Assembly: GCA_036493895.1 (NCBI GenBank)
Contig: DASXOZ010000008.1
Span: forward strand, 1-64,000
Direction: 5' to 3'
Length of the DNA: 64,000 nt
From: Candidatus Binatia bacterium
GTDB lineage: Bacteria; Desulfobacterota; Binatia; UBA1149; CAITLU01
Shown: piece by piece, positions 26,324-33,870 of the stretch
Numbering within the stretch: the stretch's first letter is position 1
Layout: every line of letters starts with the position of its first letter
Notes under the pieces: model-generated
Database searches by the model: none
Seen by the model: only the letters and a program-made list of their open reading frames with translations
Told to the model about the DNA's origin: nothing
Made by a program: the position numbers and the translations under genes

Positions 26324-26956
26324 ATGCCCAGCGTCACCGCGATCTACCACCGTGCCAAGCAGACCAACATCTACCCGCTTGCCGACGACCGCTTCCTGAT
26401 CGAAGCGCTGCTGCGCGACGAGGTGCACGACGTCGTCGTCGAAGTCGAGGTGATGCACCCCTCGCTCGAGATCGTCGCCGCGCGAAGCCAGATCCGCAAC
26501 GGTCCGTTCACGAACGTCTGCAACATGACGCACGTCAACATGGAACGGCTCGTCGGCATGAAGGTCGGCCGCGGCTTCACCACCTCGGCCCGCGCCGCAG
26601 TCGGCGGCACCGGCGGGTGCCATCGCATCTCGGAGCTGGTCGTCGAAATTGCGCAGGCCGCCTACCAGCTCCATTTCGTCCGCTACTTCCAGAGCGTTCC
26701 GAAGGAGATCCGCGAAAAGGCCGACGTGCCGATCGACCGCTGGCGCTCGGTCAACGCGTCGATTCCGGGCATGCGCAACACCTGTTTCACCTACAGCGAC
26801 GAGCGCGAGCAGACGATCGCCGACAAGGCCGAGCCGCTGCGGCTGCTCGACCAGCAGATGCCGGAGCGCACCTTGGGGACAGGCACCAGCCCCTTCAACT
26901 CGGTGCCGACCGGGGACAGGCACCAGCCCCTCGACCGGGCGCCAATGAAGAGTTGA
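26324..26956 (+). CDS. DUF2889 protein with repeat-encoded C-terminus
   Basis: A 210-residue protein. The conserved part (residues 1-183) matches DUF2889 by its layout: ALLRDEVHDVVVEVEVMHP, an RNGPFTNVC segment, MERLVGMKVGRGFTTSARAAVGG and TGGCHRISELVVEIAQAAY. The function of this family is unknown. From residue 184 the reading frame runs into a REP-like repeat cluster (from 26875), so the last 26 residues (GTGTSPFNSV onward) are repeat-derived and the stop codon lies inside the repeat. Start ATG 26324 is the first codon fitting the domain. Confidence 0.8.
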   Translation: MPSVTAIYHRAKQTNIYPLADDRFLIEALLRDEVHDVVVEVEVMHPSLEIVAARSQIRNGPFTNVCNMTHVNMERLVGMKVGRGFTTSARAAVGGTGGCHRISELVVEIAQAAYQLHFVRYFQSVPKEIREKADVPIDRWRSVNASIPGMRNTCFTYSDEREQTIADKAEPLRLLDQQMPERTLGTGTSPFNSVPTGDRHQPLDRAPMKS

Positions 26957-27025
26957 TGCGGCTGGTGCCTGTCCCCCCTCGACCTGGCGCCGACGAAGAG
27001 TTGAAAGCGGCTGGTGCCTGTCCCC
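26875..27025. repeat. REP-like repeat cluster B
   Basis: Two forward copies of GGGGACAGGCACCAGC (at 26875 and about 26915) and two reverse copies of GCTGGTGCCTGTCCCC lie between convergent genes. Between the reverse copies, a motif with GGCGCC and GAAGAGTTGA is repeated. The cluster begins inside the DUF2889 reading frame and ends 12 bases from the macrodomain gene stop. Confidence 0.85.
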
Positions 27026-27037
27026 ATCAACGCCCCA

Positions 27038-27580
27038 TCACCGCGCACGCGTTGCCATCAGCCGTGCGCGCGTAGCCTCGTACACGCCAAAGTCGCCCTG
27101 CGAGAACAGCACCATTCTCACGAGGTCGAAATCCGACGGCCTTTCGTCGAGCACCGCCAGGATCGTCGTCAGCGCGACTTCGGCGGCCTCGGCAATCGGG
27201 TAACGGTAGGCGCCCGTGCTGAGCGACGGAAAGGCGACGGAGCGGCATCCGATCGACGCGGCGACGGCCAAGCTCGTGGCATAAGCGGACGCGAGCAGCC
27301 CGGCTTCACCGCGATGTCCCCCACTCCAGACCGGACCGACGGCGTGGACGACGGCGCGCGCCGCAAGGCGGCCTGCCGTCGTCGCGACCGCGCCGCCGGT
27401 GGGGCAGCCGCCCTGCTCGGCGCGAATGCGGTCGCACTCGGCCATGATCTGCGGCCCGCCGCCGCGGTGAATCGCACCGTCGACGCCCCCGCCGCCCGCC
27501 AGTCGCGAATTTGCGGCATTGACGATCGCGTCCACCTGCTGGTGGGTGATGTCGCCGACGACCAGCGAGAGCTTGGCCAT
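27038..27580 (-). CDS. Macrodomain protein, probable O-acetyl-ADP-ribose deacetylase
   Basis: A 180-residue protein that is a single macrodomain, the usual size of the YmdB type. It shows LSLVVGDITHQQVDAIVNAA, NSRLAGGGGVDGAIHRGGGP (Gly-rich phosphate loop), GGAVATTAG, VVHAVGP, SLAVAASIGCRSVAFPSLST and GAYRYPIAEAA. These are the ADP-ribose-binding segments of deacetylase-type macrodomains. It probably hydrolyses O-acetyl-ADP-ribose or ADP-ribosyl adducts. Start ATG 27580 (MAKLSL) fits the domain edge. It stands alone, convergent with DUF2889. Confidence 0.93.
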   Translation of the reverse strand: MAKLSLVVGDITHQQVDAIVNAANSRLAGGGGVDGAIHRGGGPQIMAECDRIRAEQGGCPTGGAVATTAGRLAARAVVHAVGPVWSGGHRGEAGLLASAYATSLAVAASIGCRSVAFPSLSTGAYRYPIAEAAEVALTTILAVLDERPSDFDLVRMVLFSQGDFGVYEATRARLMATRAR

Positions 27581-27652
27581 GGCGCGACTGTTAGCCCGCG
27601 CCCGCGGACAACGCACGGCCCGCGATGACCGGCGCCGGCACGATCAGGTGGA

Positions 27653-28810
27653 TCAGGTAGCCGACAAGCCCGGTAGCAGCGAAGCGAGCGACGGCGGAAT
27701 GGCAAAGCGGAACACCCGACCGAGCACGCTGCCGTACTGCTCTGCCAGGCTCCCGGTGTTGTATGGGATCCCGTACTGTTCGCAGAGATCGCGCACGCGT
27801 TCGGCGATGCGCGGATAGCGCCATGCCGGCAGGTCCGGGAACAGGTGATGCTCGATCTGGTGCGACAGGTGCCCCGTCATCACGTGGAACCAGGATGAGC
27901 CTTCGATGTTCGCCGAACCGAGAAGCTGGCGCCAGTACCAGTGCCCACGGCTCTCGCCCTCGATTTCGTCGCGCGTGAACACCTGCGTGCCTTCAGGGAA
28001 ATGCCCGCAGAAGATGATGACGTTGGTCCACACGTTGCGGATGCCGTTGGCCATCAGGTTCGCCAGCAGCACGCGCGGCGCGTTCCAGGGCGTCAGCAGC
28101 GGGAACAGCACGTAGTCCTTCGCGAGCTGGCGGCCGGCCTTGCGCAGGAACTGGCGCCATTTCCGGGGAAATTCCGCCCGACGCTCCTCGGCCTCCTTGC
28201 TGTCCGTGCGTCCGAACATCACGCGCACCGGGTCCATGTCGTGCAGGCCGACTCCCCACTGGAACAGCAGCGCGAGCGCGACGTTGTTGATCGGCTGGAA
28301 CAGGTGCTTGGTGGTCCAGTGCTGCTCGCTGCTGACGCGGATGAGCCCGTAGCCGACGTCGCGATCGAGGCCGAGCACGTTCGTGAACGTGTGGTGCTCG
28401 TAGTTGTGGTAGTGGCGCCACTGCGAGGAATCGCAGACGTTGTCCCACTCGTAAGTGCGCGAGTCGAGGGTGGAATCGTTCATCCAGTCGTACTGGCCGT
28501 GCATGACGTTGTGGCCGATCTCCATGTTCTCGAGGATCTTGGCCAGCGACAGCGCCGCGACGCCGACCACGAAGCTGGCCGGGTCGATGCCGAGCCCGAT
28601 CATCGCGCGGCCGGCGATCGCGCTCGCGCGGGCCAGACGCACGATGCGCCGGATGTGCGCGGCGTCGCTCTCGCCGAGATCGTCGAGCACTTCGTTTCGC
28701 AGCGCATCGAGCTCCGCACCGATCGCATCGAGCTCTTCGTTTGTCGGCTTCCTCGATTCCATTGCATTCTCCTGTGGCGCGGCCGTCGATCTCGCGAGCG
28801 AAGGCTTCAT
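27653..28810 (-). CDS. Membrane fatty-acid desaturase, DesA3-like
   Basis: A 385-residue membrane di-iron desaturase. The three His boxes are present: HNVMHG near residue 99, HNYEHH near 134 and HQIEHH near 315. The order and spacing match the family that introduces a double bond into acyl-CoA or acyl chains using O2. Its start ATG overlaps the stop of the upstream reductase (ATGA), so the two are coupled. The pair resembles mycobacterial DesA3 with its Rv3230c reductase. Control by the adjacent FabR/DesT-like repressor is likely. A later in-frame Met (MESRKPTN) is an alternative start. Confidence 0.92.
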   Translation of the reverse strand: MKPSLARSTAAPQENAMESRKPTNEELDAIGAELDALRNEVLDDLGESDAAHIRRIVRLARASAIAGRAMIGLGIDPASFVVGVAALSLAKILENMEIGHNVMHGQYDWMNDSTLDSRTYEWDNVCDSSQWRHYHNYEHHTFTNVLGLDRDVGYGLIRVSSEQHWTTKHLFQPINNVALALLFQWGVGLHDMDPVRVMFGRTDSKEAEERRAEFPRKWRQFLRKAGRQLAKDYVLFPLLTPWNAPRVLLANLMANGIRNVWTNVIIFCGHFPEGTQVFTRDEIEGESRGHWYWRQLLGSANIEGSSWFHVMTGHLSHQIEHHLFPDLPAWRYPRIAERVRDLCEQYGIPYNTGSLAEQYGSVLGRVFRFAIPPSLASLLPGLSAT

Positions 28811-29901
28811 AGTTCGAGCACGACCGGCGTCACCGCGGTCGAGATGCAGAGCTGGATGGTGCCGGCGCCGTCATCGCTCGTGCGCCCGTCGCGGACATCG
28901 CTCGTGCGCCCGGAAATCTTCGCGCACTTGCAGGTGTGGCAGACGCCCATGCGGCAGCCGTAAACCGGAGCGAGCCCGGCTCTTTCGGCCGCCGCCAGCA
29001 GTGTTTCGCCCGGCTTGGCCTCGAAGCGGATGCCGGATCGGCTGGCTTCGACCGGCACGGCTTCTGCCGTGACCGGCGCCCAGGACGCGAGGGAGAAGCG
29101 CTCGAAGCGAAGATTCGACGCCAGGCCCGCCTCGTTCCACGCGCCGCGCACCGTTTGCTGGAAACCGTCCGGGCCGCAGACGTAGACGAGGGCATCGGCC
29201 CAGTCGCGCGCAAGGGGCGCAAGGTGCGGCTGGTCGATGCGGCCGTGGGTTGCGGTTTCGTGCAGCGTCATCTCGAGCCACGGGCTTCGCGCGGCCAGGG
29301 CTTCGAGCTCCTTGCCAAAGATCGCGTCGGCTGCGGTGGCCGTCGAGTAGAGCAGGCGAACGCGGGGCTGCACGGCACCCGGCCGGTCCAGCTCCCGCAG
29401 CATCGCCATGACAGGAGTGATGCCGCTTCCTGCGGCAAGAAATACCAGGTGCGACGGCAGTGCGCGCGGGAGCACGAACTCTCCGCCGGGCGCCGCCAGC
29501 GTCACCACGTCGCCGGCGCGCGCGACATCGTTCCACCACGTCGAGACTTTTCCGCCCGCGTGACGCTTGACGGTGATCGCGAGGAGCCCGTCGCGGCGCC
29601 GCGGCGACGACAGGCTGAAGGTGCGCATGAGGCGCCGCCCGCCGATCTCCACCTCGACCGTGACGTGCTGCCCGGCGCGATGCCCCGGCCACAGCGCGTT
29701 CGGCTTCAGCACCAGGGTGCGCGCATCCCGGCTTTCGCGGACGGCGGCAACGACGCGGGCGCGGATCCTCGACAGCGACAGGGTCGTGCCGGTCATCGCG
29801 AGCAGGTCGTCGATCGCAGCGGAATCGTTCAGCGGGCGCAGCCACGGGCTGCGAAGAAGCGCGAGGACCGGTGCAGTGGTTTCGGCGAGAACAGTGCTCA
29901 T
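28807..29901 (-). CDS. Ferredoxin-NAD(P)H reductase with C-terminal 2Fe-2S domain, desaturase partner
   Basis: A 364-residue protein with an FAD domain (RTFSLSSPRR), an NAD(P) domain (VFLAAGSGITPVMAMLRELD and VYVCGPDGFQQTV), then a plant-type 2Fe-2S ferredoxin domain. The cluster ligands CRMGVCHTCKC and a later Cys are near residues 318-352. It passes electrons from NADPH to the desaturase encoded directly downstream. The start ATG 29901 has GGGAG upstream; starting further upstream would run into the operators. The promoter carries two repressor-like sites (29923-29940 and 29954-29971). Confidence 0.92.
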   Translation of the reverse strand: MSTVLAETTAPVLALLRSPWLRPLNDSAAIDDLLAMTGTTLSLSRIRARVVAAVRESRDARTLVLKPNALWPGHRAGQHVTVEVEIGGRRLMRTFSLSSPRRRDGLLAITVKRHAGGKVSTWWNDVARAGDVVTLAAPGGEFVLPRALPSHLVFLAAGSGITPVMAMLRELDRPGAVQPRVRLLYSTATAADAIFGKELEALAARSPWLEMTLHETATHGRIDQPHLAPLARDWADALVYVCGPDGFQQTVRGAWNEAGLASNLRFERFSLASWAPVTAEAVPVEASRSGIRFEAKPGETLLAAAERAGLAPVYGCRMGVCHTCKCAKISGRTSDVRDGRTSDDGAGTIQLCISTAVTPVVLEL

Positions 29902-29922
29902 GGAACTCCCTCGGGAAGATCT

Positions 29923-29940
29923 GGTGAACACTTGTGTACC
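29923..29940. promoter_or_regulatory. FabR/DesT-type operator 1
   Basis: GGTGAACACTTGTGTACC is an imperfect dyad of GGTnnACA and TGTnnACC, close to the DesT/FabR binding pattern known from Pseudomonas and E. coli (written from memory). It is followed by GAAA. It sits 22 bases before the reductase start, where a bound repressor would block transcription of the desaturase pair. Confidence 0.7.
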
Positions 29941-29953
29941 GAAAATCCGGTTC

Positions 29954-29971
29954 TGTCAACAGTTGTGCACC
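29954..29971. promoter_or_regulatory. FabR/DesT-type operator 2
   Basis: TGTCAACAGTTGTGCACC is a second, more degenerate copy in the same orientation, also followed by GAAA. The centre-to-centre distance from operator 1 is 31 bp, about three helical turns, so two repressor dimers could bind on one face of the DNA. It lies between the reductase and repressor genes and could serve both. Confidence 0.65.
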
Positions 29972-30062
29972 GAAATCGCCGGCCACCTCTGGCAAATGCT
30001 CGTATTTCCTGATTTTCATGCGTCTGGATATGGCTACAGGCGTTCATCGAAAGAGCAGGGTG

Positions 30063-30797
30063 ATGCCCCCGGCCGGCAAATCCGGGGCGGCCCCGCGGCG
30101 CAACGAGGCCGACGTCGCAGCCCCGCCCCATCCGGGGCCGTCGCGCACGGCGGAGCCCGCGGGCTCCCGTGCGGCCCAGAAGAAACGCACGCGCACCGCG
30201 CTGATGGACGCGACGCTGCGCCTGATGAGCAGCGGCCGCAGCCTGACGAGCCTCAGTCTGCGCGAGATCACGCGCGAGGCCGGCGTCGTGCCAACGTCGT
30301 TCTATCGCCACTTCCAGGACCTCGACGAACTGGGGCTCGCGCTCGTCGAAGAGACGGGGCTGTCGCTTCGCCGCATGCTGCGTGAAGCGCGCCGCGCCGG
30401 AGTGCCGCCGATCCGCATCATCGAGCACTCGGTACGCATCTACCGCCAGTTCGTGCGCGAGCACCGCCTGCACGTGATGTTCATGGCGAGCGAGCGCTGG
30501 GGCGGCTCGCCGCTGATCCGCCGCTCGATCCGCTACGAGACCCAGCATTTCGCGACCGAGATGGCGCAGGACCTTCGCGAACTGAGCCTGCTGCCGGGGC
30601 TTTCGATGCCGACGCTGCAGACCGTGTGCGGGCTGGTCGTCAACACGATGCTCAACGCCGCGAGCGATTTCATGGACCTGCCCGCCGACCAGCCCCAGCT
30701 CGAAGACGAGCTGGCACAGAACTTCGTGCGCCAGCTTCGCGTGATCTTCGTCGGTGCCACGCACTGGAGAGACCGCGTCGGGGCCGCGACGAGATGA
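30063..30797 (+). CDS. TetR-family repressor of the FabR/DesT type
   Basis: About 244 residues from ATG 30063. The DNA-binding part (AAQKKRTRTALMDATLRLM, then SLTSLSLREITREAGVVPTS and FYRHFQDLDELGLALVEETG) is strikingly like E. coli FabR, which represses unsaturated fatty-acid genes. A Pro/Ala-rich N-terminal arm of about 35 residues precedes the domain. It is divergent from the desaturase/reductase pair and two fitting operators lie between them, so control of desaturation in response to acyl-chain saturation is the likely role. The start is uncertain: ATG 30030 and GTG 30060 are also in frame. The stop overlaps the next gene (ATGA). Confidence 0.88.
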   Translation: MPPAGKSGAAPRRNEADVAAPPHPGPSRTAEPAGSRAAQKKRTRTALMDATLRLMSSGRSLTSLSLREITREAGVVPTSFYRHFQDLDELGLALVEETGLSLRRMLREARRAGVPPIRIIEHSVRIYRQFVREHRLHVMFMASERWGGSPLIRRSIRYETQHFATEMAQDLRELSLLPGLSMPTLQTVCGLVVNTMLNAASDFMDLPADQPQLEDELAQNFVRQLRVIFVGATHWRDRVGAATR

Positions 30798-31447
30798 GCG
30801 GCGCCAGGCCGCCGGTCGAGATCCTGCTCGGCTCCGCCCCCGGGGCCGTTCGCGGGATCGAGGGCGATTTCGCGCTGATGGACGCCGGTACTCCGGCTGC
30901 GCGCACGCGCGTGTGGACCTGCACCGAGACGGCCGTGGTTCTCGGCGTCAGTCGCGATGCGGACACGGAGATCGACCTCGACGTCTGCCAGCGCAGCTCG
31001 GCAGCGGTGCTTCGCCGCGCCAGCGGAGGTGGAACGGTCGTGATCGGGTCGGGCACGGTGCAGTACGCCTTGGTCGTGCCCCATGCGTCCGGCGAGCCGC
31101 CGCCTTCGCTCGAGCAGGTCAAGCAGCGCTGCAACGGCTTCGTGCGCGCCGCGCTGGCTGCGTGCGGGCTTCACGCGGAAATCGACTCGGACCCTTCGGG
31201 AGACCTGCGCATCGGCGACCGCAAGGTCGGCGGTCTGGCGCTGAGACGCCAGCGGACCGCGACGATGCTGCACGGAACCCTGCTGGTGGAAGCGGATCTC
31301 GATCTCGTCGCGACGCTGCTGCATCATCCCGGCCGTGAGCCGGCGTGGCGGCGCGGCAGGACCCATCTCGATTTCCTCGCCAATACCGGCGCCCTCGATC
31401 ATGACGCCTTCGCGCGTTCGCTCGCCGCAGCGGCTTGGCAACGCTGA
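30794..31447 (+). CDS. Lipoate-protein ligase A-like protein
   Basis: A 217-residue protein of the biotin/lipoate ligase (LplA/LipB) family. It shows VLGVSRDADTEIDLD, VLRRASGGGTVVIGSGTVQY (the RR.SGGG..... loop characteristic of lipoyl binding), FVRAALAACGL and GDLRIGDRKVGGLALRRQRTA, in which the Lys of the ligase signature is kept. It overlaps the repressor gene (ATGA), so it is co-transcribed with it. It lacks the C-terminal accessory domain of full-length LplA, so it may be a transferase or attach lipoate or octanoate. The link to fatty-acid control is consistent with an octanoate source. Confidence 0.83.
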   Translation: MSGARPPVEILLGSAPGAVRGIEGDFALMDAGTPAARTRVWTCTETAVVLGVSRDADTEIDLDVCQRSSAAVLRRASGGGTVVIGSGTVQYALVVPHASGEPPPSLEQVKQRCNGFVRAALAACGLHAEIDSDPSGDLRIGDRKVGGLALRRQRTATMLHGTLLVEADLDLVATLLHHPGREPAWRRGRTHLDFLANTGALDHDAFARSLAAAAWQR

Positions 31448-32175
31448 TGGCCCTCCTTCGCCAGCTCGCCCTGGCCACAGGTCTCGTGCTCGCCGCCCAT
31501 GTCGCGGCGGCCGAGCCTCTCGACTGCGGTCAGCCGTTCTCCGGCGGTGCCCATCCCGTCACCAGCGACTCTCTGTACATCCTGAAGTCGGGCGTCGGCC
31601 TCCTCGAGTGCGAGCTCTGCGCCTGCGACATCAACGGCAGCGGCACCATCACGGCCAGCGACGCGCTCGGAGATCTTCGCCTGGTCGTCGGCCTCGACGT
31701 CGCGCTCGACTGCCCCGCCTGCGCGACGACCACGACGACGACAACCACCTCGACGACGACCACGACTGTGCCGGCCTGTCCCGCTGTGACCGGACTCGAA
31801 AAGCTGGTCTTCAACGAGACGTTCACGTGCAACGAGCGCGACTTCGGCGGGCAGGCCTTCTGCGCCGACCTCGACTCGACCGACTCCTTCCAGTTCACGT
31901 ACAAGGGCTCGGGGCACTACGAGGCGCGAGACGTGCCGGACACCGGCTTCGTCTACACCGGCACGCTGGCGTGCAGGACATTCAGCTGGCATGCCACCAG
32001 TCCGGACGGCTACAGCGAATCGGGATCGTGGAAATTCGCCGCCGACCTCCATTCGTTCTTTGGCTCTTCATTCTATGTCGCGAACGACAACAGCTACTCG
32101 GGCGCCTGCAACGAGACCGGGGTGAAGTCGCCCACCCTTGCGCCGCACCCTCTGACGGTGCCGCCGTGTCCTTGA
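31447..32175 (+). CDS. Secreted protein: dockerin-like module, Thr-rich linker, unknown C-terminal domain
   Basis: A 242-residue protein; signal peptide 1-22. Residues 27-92 form a Cys-bounded dockerin-like module: a degenerate first repeat (HPVTSDSLYILKSGVG) and a second with an EF-hand-like loop DINGSGTITASDAL (Asp61, Asn63, Ser65, Asp72), then LRLVVGLDVALDCPAC. A Thr-rich linker (94-107) follows. Residues 110-242 form a Cys-containing domain I do not recognise, with FTYKGSGHYEARDVPDTGFV. Its ATG shares a base with the previous stop (TGATG). The module aligns with the N-terminus of the beta-helix protein at 12788-14776. Confidence 0.75.
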   Translation: MALLRQLALATGLVLAAHVAAAEPLDCGQPFSGGAHPVTSDSLYILKSGVGLLECELCACDINGSGTITASDALGDLRLVVGLDVALDCPACATTTTTTTTSTTTTTVPACPAVTGLEKLVFNETFTCNERDFGGQAFCADLDSTDSFQFTYKGSGHYEARDVPDTGFVYTGTLACRTFSWHATSPDGYSESGSWKFAADLHSFFGSSFYVANDNSYSGACNETGVKSPTLAPHPLTVPPCP

Positions 32176-32373
32176 GGACTGCCCGGCATCGCCAAGGAAA
32201 CATCGGATCCGGTACGTCGCGAGCAGATCGCCGCCATGCTATCGAGGATTGGCCATGTCGAAGAAGGAGTCGATCGAGCTTTCGCACCCTTGCGCGCACG
32301 TGACGCGCGACACTCCCCGCCAGGCCCAGCGTCCGCCTCGCGGTTGTCTCGACGACGAATTCCTCTTCGAAGG

Positions 32374-33315
32374 ATGAAGGCCGTGGACAAAGACTGGCCG
32401 GAGCTCCCGTACGCTGCGTGGAAAGACACGTACGCGACCCTGCACCTGTGGACGCAGATCGTCGGCAAGGTCCGCCTCGCGCACAACCCGTGGCTGAACC
32501 ACTCGTGGCAGGTCACGCTCTATGTCACGCCGCACGGCTTGACGACGGCAGCGATCCCGCGCGGCGAGCGCGCCTTCGAGCTCGCGTTCGACTTCATGGA
32601 TCACCTGCTGCTGATCCACACGAGTGATCGGCCGACGCGCCGCATCCGGCTCGAGCCCAAATCGGTCGCCGACTTCTACGGCGAGCTGATGGCGACGCTG
32701 CGCGAGCTCGACCTCGCAGTGGAGCTCAACACGATGCCGTGCGAGATCGCGCAGCCGACGCCCTTCGAGCTCGACCGCGCGCATGCCTCGTACGACAGCG
32801 AATACGCACAGCGCTTCGGCCGCGTCATCTGGCAATCGCACCGCGTGCTCGAACGCTTTCGCAGCGGGTTCATCGGCAAGGCGAGCCCGGTGCACTTCTT
32901 CTGGGGCAGCTTCGATCTGGCGGTTACGCGCTTCTCGGGCCGGCGCGCGCCGCTCCATCCCGGAGGCGTCCCGCATCTGCCCCGGCGCGTCGCGCAGGAA
33001 GCGTATTCGCACGAAGTGAGCAGCGCCGGCTTCTGGCCCGGCAACGCCGACATCGACGCGTCGTTCTACGCGTACGCCTATCCCGAGCCGGAAGGTTTCC
33101 GCAGTGCGCGCGTCGCGCCGAAGGCCGCGCGCTTCGAGCCCACGCTCGGCGAGTTCGTCCTGCCTTACGCCAGCGTGCGCGAAGCTCGCGATCCGGATGC
33201 CGCCCTGCTCGAGTTCCTGCAGGCCACCTACGCCGCTGCCGCGGATCGCGCGCGCTGGGATCGCGCCGCGCTCGAATGCGACATCGGCCAGCCGGGAATC
33301 CCGCGCACGCTGTAG
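32374..33315 (+). CDS. DUF5996 family protein
   Basis: A 313-residue soluble protein resembling DUF5996: WPELPYAAWKDTYATLHLWT at the N-terminus, LAHNPWLNHSWQVTLYVTPHG, FDFMDHLL and FFWGSFDLAVTRFSGRRAPL, plus a C-terminal AYAYPEPEGF segment. These Trp- and His-rich blocks are highly conserved in the family, whose function is unknown. Start ATG 32374 has only AAGG directly upstream; a GTG at 32383 (VDKDW) is the alternative. It is preceded by a 198-base gap with no visible gene. It lies upstream of a small membrane gene with its own promoter-like box. Confidence 0.82.
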   Translation: MKAVDKDWPELPYAAWKDTYATLHLWTQIVGKVRLAHNPWLNHSWQVTLYVTPHGLTTAAIPRGERAFELAFDFMDHLLLIHTSDRPTRRIRLEPKSVADFYGELMATLRELDLAVELNTMPCEIAQPTPFELDRAHASYDSEYAQRFGRVIWQSHRVLERFRSGFIGKASPVHFFWGSFDLAVTRFSGRRAPLHPGGVPHLPRRVAQEAYSHEVSSAGFWPGNADIDASFYAYAYPEPEGFRSARVAPKAARFEPTLGEFVLPYASVREARDPDAALLEFLQATYAAAADRARWDRAALECDIGQPGIPRTL

Positions 33316-33338
33316 CGTCCGGCCGCCCTCGCGCGTGC

Positions 33339-33344
33339 TACAAT
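33339..33344 (+). promoter_or_regulatory. -10-like TACAAT box before the small membrane gene
   Basis: TACAAT lies 11 bases before the ATG at 33355. With a typical initiation distance the transcript would start almost at the start codon, so the mRNA may have little or no leader. No good ribosome site is visible. No clear -35 is seen. Confidence 0.4.
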
Positions 33345-33354
33345 CGGGCAAGAC

Positions 33355-33807
33355 ATGACGCCCTTCGCCGATCTCCTGCGATACCTCGCTACCGCCGCCC
33401 TCGGCATCTTCCTCGGCTCGCAGCTTACCGAAGGCATGGTGCTGCTGCCCTGGTGGCGCGCGCTTGCGCCCGAGCAGTTCCTGCTCTGGTACGCCGACAA
33501 CGGCCAGCGCCTGCTCGGTTACTTCGGACCGCTGACGACGGCGACAACGCTGCTCGCGGTCGCAGCGGCGTCCGCGACCGGGTGGGCGGGCGGCGCCGGC
33601 CTCGCGGGCGAGTCGCTTGCGGCGATCCTGATGATCGTCGTCGTCGCGAGCTTCTTTCTTTACTTCGAACGCACCAACCGCGGCTTCGCGACCGGGACGA
33701 TCGCGCCGGGCGCAGTCGCCGCGGAACTCGAGCGCTGGAGTACGTGGCACTGGGCGCGCACCGCGCTCGCGGGATTTGCCTTCGCCGCGTCGCTGGTCTC
33801 GGCGTGA
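33355..33807 (+). CDS. Four-helix membrane protein, DUF1772-like
   Basis: A 150-residue integral membrane protein with about four helices (ATAALGIFLGSQLTEGMVL, LLGYFGPLTTATTLLAVAAA, LAAILMIVVVASFFLYFERT, TALAGFAFAASLVSA). The last loop carries ELERWSTWHWARTALA, a signature of DUF1772/anthrone-oxygenase-like proteins. Function unknown; possibly a small oxygenase or transport-related protein. It is convergent with the ABC-F gene. Confidence 0.65.
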   Translation: MTPFADLLRYLATAALGIFLGSQLTEGMVLLPWWRALAPEQFLLWYADNGQRLLGYFGPLTTATTLLAVAAASATGWAGGAGLAGESLAAILMIVVVASFFLYFERTNRGFATGTIAPGAVAAELERWSTWHWARTALAGFAFAASLVSA

Positions 33808-33870
33808 ACGACGGCGCGGGCAGCGGCGCCGACTCACCGCCGATCCAGCCTTCGTGCACCTGCCCGCGTG

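Noticed and set aside
31720-31775. ACG/ACC-rich tract as a microsatellite
   Set aside because: It is in frame and encodes the Thr-rich linker of a secreted protein, a normal feature of such architecture.
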